This document shows, one piece after another, positions 6,985 to 13,089 of a DNA stretch of 13,089 bases. Where the stretch lies: NCBI GenBank assembly GCA_964528575.1, contig CAZGTQ010000208.1:1-13089 (forward strand), given 5' to 3'. This DNA is from CAZGTQ01 sp964528575. Lineage in GTDB: Bacteria; Planctomycetota; UBA1135; GCA-002686595. Each line of letters opens with the position of its first letter. Within the stretch, counting starts at the first letter, position 1. Position numbers and translations under genes: made by a program. A model generated the notes under the pieces. The model did no database searches. It saw only the letters and a program-made list of their open reading frames with translations, and was not told the origin of the DNA.

Positions 6985-9171
6985 TCAATCCCCGAGGTAG
7001 CCGAGCCGGCGGAGCGTCTCCTCGTCCTCCCGCCCTCGCGTCACCTCGATCGTCTCGAAGCGCGGGTGCATGAGTTGCTGCGCGCGGGGACCGAGGCTGT
7101 CGAGCACCGCCCGGGCCCACTCCTGGTCGCGCGCGTCGGTGCGCTCGCGGGGGTCGTGCTCCAGGTCGAACGCGCCGCGCAAGTCCTCGAGCAGCACGGG
7201 CCCCGGCCGCGACGGAGCGATGAGCTTGCGCTGGCCGGCGATGAGCGCGAACGAGCGCTCCTCGGCGAGGCCGCACTGGAACGCGAAGACCGGCCGCTCG
7301 TGGTCGAGCTCCAGGAGCGAGGACCCGCGCCACGACCGGTCGGGCGACACGCCGGCGCAGTCCGCGATCGTCGCGGGCAGGTCGACGAGCGTCGCGGGAA
7401 GATCCGTCCGACGCGGCGCCGCGCGCGGTCCGCGCACGAGCAGCGGCACGCGGATGTTCTCCTCCCACACGCCGCCCTCGTGGCCGATGGTCTCGTGCTC
7501 GCAGAACGCCTCGCCGTGATCGCTCGTGAACACGACGTAGCCGCCGTCGCGGCCGCGCGCCGCGAGCCCGTCGAGGAATGCGCCGAACGCGCGGTCGAGG
7601 TCGTGCGCCGCGCCGCGGTACAGCGCGCGATACTCCTCGATCTCGTCGGCGAGTGACGCGGGCGGCGGCCCCTCGTTCCACCACGGGTCGTCGCCGAGGC
7701 GCATCGCGTCACGCAGCGCATCGTTGTCGCGCTCGATGCCCAGGGTCTCGCCGAGCGCTTGCAGCGTCTCGTCGGACACGCGGTACGGCTGATGCGTGCG
7801 GAACGTGTGTACGAACAGGAACAGCGGCCGCGCGTCGTCGGCGTCGAGGACCTCGAGCGCGGCCTCGACCGTCTCCTCGACCGGCCGCAGCTTCTCGTCG
7901 AACCACGCGAAGCCCTGGTCGAAGCCGTGGCTGCGCGTGATGAAACCGGCGTCGGTGACCGCGGCCGTTCGATAGCCCGCGCTGCGCAGGTGCTCGGCGA
8001 GCGTGTGCGCCGCAGCCGGCAGCGAGCGCCCGTGCGTGGTCGCGCCGTGCTCGAGCGGCCAGATGCCGGTCATCATCGACGCTTGCGACGGGAGCGTCCA
8101 CATCGCGGGAGAGCGCGCGTGCGTGTACACGAGGCTCTCGCGCGCGAACGCATCGAGTCGCGGCGTCACGCCGGCCGGACCCCCGTACGTCGCCAGGTTG
8201 TCGGCGCGGAACGTGTCGGCGACGAACAGCACGACGTCCGGACGCCGGCGCTCGTGCGGGGGCTCGAGCTCCGCGGGGCCCACGACCGGAGTGCCGATCG
8301 CGCACAGCGCCGGGGCGCCCTCGACGACGAACGCGAGCTCGGCGCGGCGCGCGCCGCCCTGCGGCAGCGCGACGACGTGGCGCTCCCACGTCGGGCTCGA
8401 CGAGATCGGTTGCGCGTGCTCGAACAGCGGCGCGCCGTCGAGCTCCACGCGGAAACGCACTTCACCGAATTGCTCGGGGACGCCGTGCGGCGCGCGCACC
8501 GCGAGCGTGCCGGTGGCGAAGCGCAGCACGCAGCGCGGCGGGACGTCGAGCTCGACGACCTCGCGCTGTCCCGGCCAGACGGGCAGACCCTCGACGGAGA
8601 AGCGGCCGAGCGGGACCCGCCAGGTCTCGTTCGACGGGCCCCCGCGCCCGACGCGCGCGGCCTGCACGAGCCGCGGGGGCGGCTCGGCGCCGGGCTCGAG
8701 CCAGAGGTAGAGCGAACCGCGCGCGAGGGTGAACAGCCCTCGTTCCACGTTGGTGAACGAGCCGGCGAGATCCTGGTCGAACGTCACGTAGCGGTACTCG
8801 TGCTCCGCTCCGAACAACCGCACCGGATCGATGTCGCGCGCCCTCCACGCGAGGGTCCCGAGCTTCGACGGTGTCGACCAGAGGCCCTGGATCGCGCCGG
8901 GCACCCACTCGTCGCGCTCGTGCTCGGCGTGGATCCACAGGTCCTCCTCGGCGTCCCCCTCGCGCGGCGGCGCGAGCTCGAACGACGCGCCGCCGAGCGC
9001 GCACGCGCCCCAAGCGCGCGGCGCGTCCACGCGGTGCGCGGGCCGAAACCCGTCCGCGAGGGCGATCCAGCGCCGCTGGTCGGCCGAGGCGTCGCGGCAG
9101 GTCGTGAACGCGACGCCGAGCGAGAGCGCCAGAGCGAGCACGACGGTGACGAGCGGGACGAAGCGCCTCAC
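6985..9171 (-). CDS. Sulfatase-like alkaline phosphatase-superfamily protein with Thr at the nucleophile site (paralogue B)
   Basis: A 728-residue exported protein. Residues 1-24 are MRRF followed by a long hydrophobic stretch; C25 follows, but TTC is a poor lipobox. GTG 9171 overlaps the upstream paralogue's stop as GTGA. Residues about 30-300 are a non-catalytic region with beta-like segments (LYLWLE at 154-159, VPLGRF at 186-191, GLPVWPGQ at 195-202). The sulfatase fold starts at 311 with PDVVLFVADTFRADN; D319 and probably D324 are metal-site candidates. The formylglycine motif C/S-x-P-S-R is replaced by TLPSQ at 359-363, so the nucleophile would be T359. Other motifs are VHTF (455-458) and SDHG (550-553). 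The C-terminus LRRLGYLGD is a common ending in this family. It may be a phospho- or sulfo-ester hydrolase or a transferase; the substrate is not readable from sequence. It is the last gene of the minus-strand run. Confidence 0.87.
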   Translation of the reverse strand: MRRFVPLVTVVLALALSLGVAFTTCRDASADQRRWIALADGFRPAHRVDAPRAWGACALGGASFELAPPREGDAEEDLWIHAEHERDEWVPGAIQGLWSTPSKLGTLAWRARDIDPVRLFGAEHEYRYVTFDQDLAGSFTNVERGLFTLARGSLYLWLEPGAEPPPRLVQAARVGRGGPSNETWRVPLGRFSVEGLPVWPGQREVVELDVPPRCVLRFATGTLAVRAPHGVPEQFGEVRFRVELDGAPLFEHAQPISSSPTWERHVVALPQGGARRAELAFVVEGAPALCAIGTPVVGPAELEPPHERRRPDVVLFVADTFRADNLATYGGPAGVTPRLDAFARESLVYTHARSPAMWTLPSQASMMTGIWPLEHGATTHGRSLPAAAHTLAEHLRSAGYRTAAVTDAGFITRSHGFDQGFAWFDEKLRPVEETVEAALEVLDADDARPLFLFVHTFRTHQPYRVSDETLQALGETLGIERDNDALRDAMRLGDDPWWNEGPPPASLADEIEEYRALYRGAAHDLDRAFGAFLDGLAARGRDGGYVVFTSDHGEAFCEHETIGHEGGVWEENIRVPLLVRGPRAAPRRTDLPATLVDLPATIADCAGVSPDRSWRGSSLLELDHERPVFAFQCGLAEERSFALIAGQRKLIAPSRPGPVLLEDLRGAFDLEHDPRERTDARDQEWARAVLDSLGPRAQQLMHPRFETIEVTRGREDEETLRRLGYLGD

Positions 9172-11363
9172 CGCGGATCACCCAGGTAGCCGAGCATCCG
9201 CAGCGTTTCCTCGTCCTCCGGCCCCACGCGCGCGGAGCTCGCGTCGTACTTCGCGTCGAGCAGGACGGCCGCGTGCGGCGCGAGCCGCAGGAGCAGCTCC
9301 GCCGGCCACGCGGCCCGTGTGCGCGCGTCCTCGCGCTCGTGCGGATCCGCGCGCAGATCGTAGGCGTACAAGAGGTGCTCGGGCCGCAGCAGCTCTTGCT
9401 CGGCCGGCGCGATCAGCTTCTGCGACTCGGCGATCAGCGCCAGCCGGCGCTCGTCGCGCCAGCCGCACTCGAAGCTGAACGCCGGGCGGTCGACCGCGAG
9501 CTCGAGGAGCGACGTCCCGTCCCACGTCGGCGCGGGCTCGACGCCTGCGAGGTCGCAGATCGTGCGCGGCAGGTCGACCAGGGTCGCGGCGTGCTCGACG
9601 CGGCGCGCGGACAGGCCCGGACCGTGGACGAAGAGCGGGATGCGGATCTGCTCCTCCCACAGGCCTTCCTCGTGGCCCAGGACGCCGTGCTCGACGAAGC
9701 CCTCTCCGTGGTCGCTCGTGAAGACGATGTGCGTCGAGTCGAGGCGGTCGCGTCGCGCGAGCGCGTCGAGCAGCGCGTCGAAGCCGCGGTCGAGGTCGAG
9801 CACGCCGCCGAGGTACAGCGCGCGCAGGTCGCGCGCGTGCGCCGCGAGCTCGTCCGGCGACAGCGCGAGGTCGGCCCGCGGCGCGCCCGCGAGCGCGGCC
9901 GCGTCCATCTGATCGTCGTAGCCGCGGATGCCGAGCCGCTCGCCGTGCTCGCGCCGCGTCTGCTCCGAAACGCGGTAGGGGCGGTGGACGCGGTACGTGT
10001 GCAGGAAGAGGAACGTCGGTCGGCCGTCGTCCGCGTCGAGGAACGCCAGCGCCTCGTCGAGCGACTCGTCGAAGTCGCGGAAGCGCTCGTCGAACCAGTC
10101 GAAGCCCTGCGCGAAGCCGAAGCGGCGCGAGATGAAGCCCGCGTCCGTGATCGCGCCGGTGCGGTAGCCGTTGCCCGCCAGGTGCTCGGTGAGCGTGACG
10201 ATCTCGGCGGGCAACGATCGGTCGTTGCTCGTCGCGCCGTGCTGCGGCGGATAGATGCCCGCGAACATCGAGCCCTGCGACGGCAGCGTCCACACGCTCG
10301 GCGACCACGCGTTCGCGAACACGAGCGACTCGCGCGCGAGAACGTCGATCGCCGGAGCGACCGCGTCGGTGCCGCCGTACGTCGCGAGGTTGTCCGCGCG
10401 GAACGTGTCGGCGAGGAAGAGGATCACGTCGGGGCGCGCGGGAGGTGCCGGGTCCGCGGGGCCGACGCGCGGGTCGAGGAACGCTGTGATCGCCGCGTCG
10501 CCCTCGACCGAGAACGCGAGCGGCTCGTCGCCCGCGTCCAGCGCCACGACGTGTCGCTCGTAGCCGCCGTTCGCGGTCACCACGGCGCGCTGCTCGAAGA
10601 CGACGTGCTCGCCGCGGCGGACGCGGAAGACGACCTCGCCGCCGCTGTGGACGGCCTGCGCGCCGTCGTCCGTCGGAGTCGTCGCGCGCACGGCGATCGC
10701 GGCGGTCGCGAAGCGCAGCGTGGAGCGCTCGCCGGAGTCGAGCGCGATGCGGGCGCTCTGGCCCGGCCACAGCGGCAACCCGGGCGCGCTCCAGCGTCCG
10801 AGCGGCACGCTCCAGACGCCGTCGAGCGACGCGCCGCGCTCGATCGCGAGCGCGTACTGCGCGAGCTCGGGCGGCTCTCGCTCGGCCTCGATCCACAGGT
10901 ACAGCGCGTCGTTGTGGCGCGTGAACGCGCCGCGCTCGAGCTCCTGGAAGTCGGACAGCTCGCTGGAGAACGGCACGAAGCGCAGGACCGTGCCGTCGCT
11001 CGCGACCATCCGCGAGGGCGACGCCGACTGGAGCCAGGAGAAGTTCCCGACGGGCCGCTGCGCCGTCCACAGGCCCGGCAGGCCCGTCGGCGACCACGCC
11101 GCGCGCTCGACGTCGGCGGTGATCCAGAGCGTGCCGGGCGCGTCCTCGGGGGCGCCGGGGACGACGCGCAGGCGCTCGCCGTCCCGCGTGATGAGCTCGT
11201 ACGGCTCGGGCGCCGCGGGCCGGTAGCCGCGCGCGAGCGAGCGCCACGCGGGATCGCCGCCACCGCCGCAGGCCGCCGCGACGAGGCCGAGCGCGAGGGC
11301 GGCGAGGGTGGAACGGGCGGCAGAGGTCATTCTGAGGAGTCTAACCGACTCCGCGAATCTCAC
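9168..11363 (-). CDS. Sulfatase-like lipoprotein with Thr at the nucleophile site (paralogue A)
   Basis: 731 residues from GTG 11363, which overlaps the preceding gene's stop as GTGA. An alternative ATG at 11330 gives 720 residues and a more usual short lipoprotein signal (MTSAARS, hydrophobic core, VAAAC); neither start has a clear ribosome site. With the longer form, C32 is the likely lipidated Cys and is followed by GGGG. Residues about 38-305 form the same non-catalytic region as in paralogue B (LYLWIE, VPLGRW, GLPLWPGQ). The sulfatase domain starts at 311 (PDVILFLADTFRADN), with TLPSQ at 359-363 in place of the formylglycine motif, LHTY at 454-457 and SDHG at 550-553, ending LRMLGYLGDPR. 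Motif positions agree residue for residue with paralogue B, marking a tandem duplication. It is probably anchored in a cell-envelope membrane, acting on an extracytoplasmic ester. Substrate unknown. Confidence 0.86.
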   Translation of the reverse strand: MRFAESVRLLRMTSAARSTLAALALGLVAAACGGGGDPAWRSLARGYRPAAPEPYELITRDGERLRVVPGAPEDAPGTLWITADVERAAWSPTGLPGLWTAQRPVGNFSWLQSASPSRMVASDGTVLRFVPFSSELSDFQELERGAFTRHNDALYLWIEAEREPPELAQYALAIERGASLDGVWSVPLGRWSAPGLPLWPGQSARIALDSGERSTLRFATAAIAVRATTPTDDGAQAVHSGGEVVFRVRRGEHVVFEQRAVVTANGGYERHVVALDAGDEPLAFSVEGDAAITAFLDPRVGPADPAPPARPDVILFLADTFRADNLATYGGTDAVAPAIDVLARESLVFANAWSPSVWTLPSQGSMFAGIYPPQHGATSNDRSLPAEIVTLTEHLAGNGYRTGAITDAGFISRRFGFAQGFDWFDERFRDFDESLDEALAFLDADDGRPTFLFLHTYRVHRPYRVSEQTRREHGERLGIRGYDDQMDAAALAGAPRADLALSPDELAAHARDLRALYLGGVLDLDRGFDALLDALARRDRLDSTHIVFTSDHGEGFVEHGVLGHEEGLWEEQIRIPLFVHGPGLSARRVEHAATLVDLPRTICDLAGVEPAPTWDGTSLLELAVDRPAFSFECGWRDERRLALIAESQKLIAPAEQELLRPEHLLYAYDLRADPHEREDARTRAAWPAELLLRLAPHAAVLLDAKYDASSARVGPEDEETLRMLGYLGDPR

Positions 11364-12250
11364 CCGCGCCGCGCGGCGAGGTACACGAGCGGCTTCTCGC
11401 GCTCGACCAGCTCCGGCTTCTTCTTCGGGAAGATCAGCGTCGCATCGGACGCCAGCTCGACGGGCGTGCCGTCGGCGTAGGCGCCCAGACGGGTGCCGGC
11501 GCGGAGCTCCTGCAGGTTCTCGCCGACGCCGTCCTCCCAGCGGAAGCCGTCGCCCTCGCAGCGGACGACGGCGTCGAGCTCGAGCCGCCGCTTCTCGTCG
11601 TGCGCCGTCGCGTCGCCCGCGACGAGGCCTGTGCCCGCGAGCAGGTTCGTCATCTCGTCGAGCACCGACGCGGGCGTGTTCGCCGGGTCGCGGATCCAGC
11701 CGGTCTCGTAGCAGATGCCGACGCGGCCGCGCGTCGAGAGCAGCTCGTCGAGCGAGACGCCGCCGAACCAGAGGCGCGGGTCCGCGAGCAACACGTCCGC
11801 GCGCAGCCAGCGCGTGACGGCGCGGTGCGCCTCGTCGAGCGCGGGCGGGTGCTGCATCAAGAAGCGCCGGCCCGGCTCGACGGTGCAGTGGAAGTCGACC
11901 AGCGCCTCGATCGCGTGGTCATCGAGCGCCGCGGCGATCGCGCGCGCACGGCGCTCCTCGAACAGCGCGGGCTCGCGTGCGAGCACCGACGCGTGGAAGC
12001 AGCGGTTGAGGTCGACGCCGCCCTCGGACCAGCGGCGGTCCTGCGCGCTCGCGAGCGGGTTCGAGTGGACCAGGAGCAGCGCGCCCGCGGCGAGCTCGAG
12101 CGCCCCACGCTCGAGCCGCGCGACGAGCTCGAGCCCCGCGTCGATCGGCGCGCGCTCGTCCCCGTGCGTCCCGAACGCGACCGCGATCCGCGGCCCCGGC
12201 GCGCCGGACTCGGCGAGCCACATCCCATCGCCGACGGTGTGCAGCGTCAT
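11360..12250 (-). CDS. Succinylglutamate desuccinylase/aspartoacylase-family zinc hydrolase
   Basis: A 296-residue cytoplasmic enzyme of the AstE/ASPA family, metallo-carboxypeptidase-like proteins that cleave N-acyl amino acids. The zinc site is visible as H29 and E32 in GTHGDE (27-32) plus H121 in DFHCT (119-123). Substrate-binding residues of the family appear as SNPLA (63-67) and DLNR (80-83). E182 in YETGW is a candidate for the catalytic Glu. A C-terminal beta-like region (about 225-296) follows, common in this superfamily. There is no signal peptide. ATG 12250 begins 25 nt after the ferredoxin stop, without a visible Shine-Dalgarno sequence, and the gene's stop overlaps the GTG of the downstream sulfatase-like gene. 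No other arginine-succinyltransferase pathway gene is in the window, so the AstE reaction itself is not implied; a general N-acyl-amino-acid or peptide-like amide substrate is as likely. Confidence 0.87.
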   Translation of the reverse strand: MTLHTVGDGMWLAESGAPGPRIAVAFGTHGDERAPIDAGLELVARLERGALELAAGALLLVHSNPLASAQDRRWSEGGVDLNRCFHASVLAREPALFEERRARAIAAALDDHAIEALVDFHCTVEPGRRFLMQHPPALDEAHRAVTRWLRADVLLADPRLWFGGVSLDELLSTRGRVGICYETGWIRDPANTPASVLDEMTNLLAGTGLVAGDATAHDEKRRLELDAVVRCEGDGFRWEDGVGENLQELRAGTRLGAYADGTPVELASDATLIFPKKKPELVEREKPLVYLAARRG

Positions 12251-12275
12251 GCTCGCGGTGCAAGTTCGGTCCGGG

Positions 12276-12686
12276 CTAGTCGTGCCCTTCCTTGGCGAAG
12301 TTGCGGTTCCAGGAGGGGATCTCGACGACGACGTCGGTCGCGCCGTTCGGCACGCATTGGCACGCGAGGCGTGAATTCGCCTCGAGGCCGGGCGCGTTGT
12401 CGAGTTGGTCCTCCTCGTCCTCGCTGGCCTCGTTGCACGACTCGAGACCCTGGCGCACGATCACGTGGCACGTGGAGCACGCGCAGACGCCGCCGCACGC
12501 GTGGTCGATGTCGACCCCGTGCCCGAGCGCGATCTCGAGGATCGAGCCGGGCTCGCCGTCGCGCGCGTAGGGCAGCGCGCTCGGCTCGACCTCGACGACC
12601 TGGCCGCCGGGCTGGAACGTGATGCGGTAGCGCTGCGTCGGTAGCTCGGCCTCGACGCGGCCGATGAAGGGGTTGGAGCCGCCCAT
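12276..12686 (-). CDS. fdx: ISC-type [2Fe-2S] ferredoxin
   Basis: A 136-residue adrenodoxin-like ferredoxin, an electron carrier that in many bacteria donates electrons during Fe-S cluster assembly. The four cluster ligands are C64, C70, C73 and C109, in the C-x5-C-x2-C...C arrangement of HACGGVCACSTC (62-73) and SRLACQ. An extra Cys at C68 is also present in E. coli Fdx. The conserved SEDEEDQLDNA-GLE stretch (88-102) and the C-terminal VVVEIPSWNRNFA closely follow E. coli Fdx. The N-terminus is about 20 residues longer than that protein. ATG 12686 lies 20 nt after the stop of the upstream gene. No iscS, iscU, hscA or hscB is next to it here, so the ferredoxin is outside the usual isc operon, at least within this window. 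It is encoded in the same run as the zinc hydrolase and sulfatase-like genes. Confidence 0.92.
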   Translation of the reverse strand: MGGSNPFIGRVEAELPTQRYRITFQPGGQVVEVEPSALPYARDGEPGSILEIALGHGVDIDHACGGVCACSTCHVIVRQGLESCNEASEDEEDQLDNAPGLEANSRLACQCVPNGATDVVVEIPSWNRNFAKEGHD

Positions 12687-12706
12687 GGGCGCACCAGGCT
12701 ACCGCA

Positions 12707-13089
12707 CTACAGACCGGCGCCGAAGCCGTCGCCACGCGGGCGCGGCGGCGGTTGCTCGGCGTCGCGGCGTTCCTCGCGCGGCCGCCCGCGCTCGCCGTCA
12801 CGGCCAGCGTCGCGCCCGCTGGGAGCGCGGGAGCGCTCGGCGCGCTGCGTCGCCGCCTCGGCCTTGGCCTCGGCCTCGCCGCGGCCGCGCTCGCCGCGGC
12901 GCTCCTTCGGGCGCTCGCGCTCGGCCTGTCCGCGGCCGTTCGGGCTCTCGCCGCCGCGCTCGCTCGCGCCACGGTCGTCGCGCCCCCGGCCGCGCCCGCC
13001 GCGACCGCCACGCCGGCGCTTGGGACGCGCGGCGTCCTCTTGCTCGGCCGACTCGTCGCTCGGTGCGCGCGCCGGCGGCCGCTTCGCCG
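12707..13089 (-). CDS. C-terminal tail of an Arg/Gly/Glu-rich protein, possibly an RNA helicase or other RNA-binding protein (5' end off window)
   Basis: This minus-strand frame is open from the right edge to a TAG at 12707-12709, giving about 126 C-terminal residues. The tail is low-complexity: a basic KRRRGGRGGRGRDDRG section, then mixed Arg/Glu repeats (such as RGERGRGEAEAKAEA), a Pro/Arg patch and the terminal RPRGDGFGAGL. Such RG-rich tails are typical of bacterial DEAD-box RNA helicases (RhlE type) and some ribonucleases, where they bind RNA. No catalytic domain is in the window, so the family is not established. It ends 20 nt before the ferredoxin start and on the same strand, so it may be the first visible gene of the run. 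I chose this frame because the product ends in non-repetitive residues with a stop just before the next gene; other frames here give Ala/Arg shadow products. Confidence 0.6.
   Translation of the reverse strand, partial: AKRPPARAPSDESAEQEDAARPKRRRGGRGGRGRGRDDRGASERGGESPNGRGQAERERPKERRGERGRGEAEAKAEAATQRAERSRAPSGRDAGRDGERGRPREERRDAEQPPPRPRGDGFGAGL

Noticed and set aside
9273..11480. 735-residue plus-strand open frame opposite paralogue A
   Set aside because: Antisense shadow rich in Arg, Val and Ala with no recognisable domain; the minus strand has a lipoprotein signal and sulfatase-fold motifs.
12247..13011. 254-residue minus-strand open frame spanning the ferredoxin and the right edge
   Set aside because: It overlaps the ferredoxin in another frame and is Ala/Arg low-complexity. 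The frame ending at 12707 gives a better tail and a stop just before the ferredoxin.
1..13089. Whole window as haloarchaeal, to explain GatDE with NhaC
   Set aside because: Proteins are Arg-rich rather than strongly acidic, and the ISC-type ferredoxin and RG-rich tail fit bacteria better. Not fully excluded without marker genes.

Overview
The window is GC-rich coding DNA, apparently chromosomal and bacterial. The bacterial signs are an ISC-type adrenodoxin-like [2Fe-2S] ferredoxin, a lipoprotein signal on one sulfatase-like protein, thrombospondin type-3 repeats joined to a transglutaminase-like domain, a basic RG-rich tail like those of bacterial RNA-binding proteins, and tight gene packing with 4-nt overlaps. 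Tandem sulfatase-like proteins, a secreted transglutaminase and very high GC would suit a Planctomycetota-like organism or another high-GC soil or aquatic bacterium. That assignment is an inference and there is no rRNA to settle it.

Layout: (1) On the minus strand, 1-3198, an NhaC-family Na+/H+ antiporter is followed 7 nt later by a secreted transglutaminase-like protein that runs off the left edge. (2) 3199-3437 is a divergent intergenic region packed with strong GC-rich inverted repeats, resembling a REP/BIME cluster, plus two short perfect palindromes and a possible -10 box. (3) On the plus strand, 3438-6922, there is a two-gene operon, gatE-gatD, joined by a GTGA overlap. It encodes both subunits of the heterodimeric Glu-tRNA(Gln) amidotransferase regarded as the archaeal type. 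(4) A 59-62 nt convergent gap follows. (5) On the minus strand, read right to left from 13089 to 6985, a packed run holds the C-terminal tail of an RG-rich protein, an Fdx-type ferredoxin, a succinylglutamate desuccinylase/aspartoacylase-family zinc hydrolase, and two tandem paralogous sulfatase-like proteins. The last three are joined by 4-nt GTGA overlaps.

The most notable content is the complete gatDE operon in an apparently bacterial setting. Bacteria normally make Gln-tRNA(Gln) with GlnRS or with GatCAB, and GatDE is usually described as restricted to Archaea. Both subunits keep the motifs expected of functional enzymes: the Thr/Thr/Asp/Lys asparaginase-type residues in GatD, and the HQQL, EED and EIKGV motifs with a YPDTD segment in GatE. 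Secondary points of interest are the paired sulfatase-like proteins that carry Thr where sulfatases have the Cys/Ser converted to formylglycine, and the hairpin cluster upstream of gatE and nhaC.

No tRNA, rRNA, CRISPR array, IS element or integrase was seen. Start codons are often GTG and none of the starts I inspected has a convincing Shine-Dalgarno sequence.
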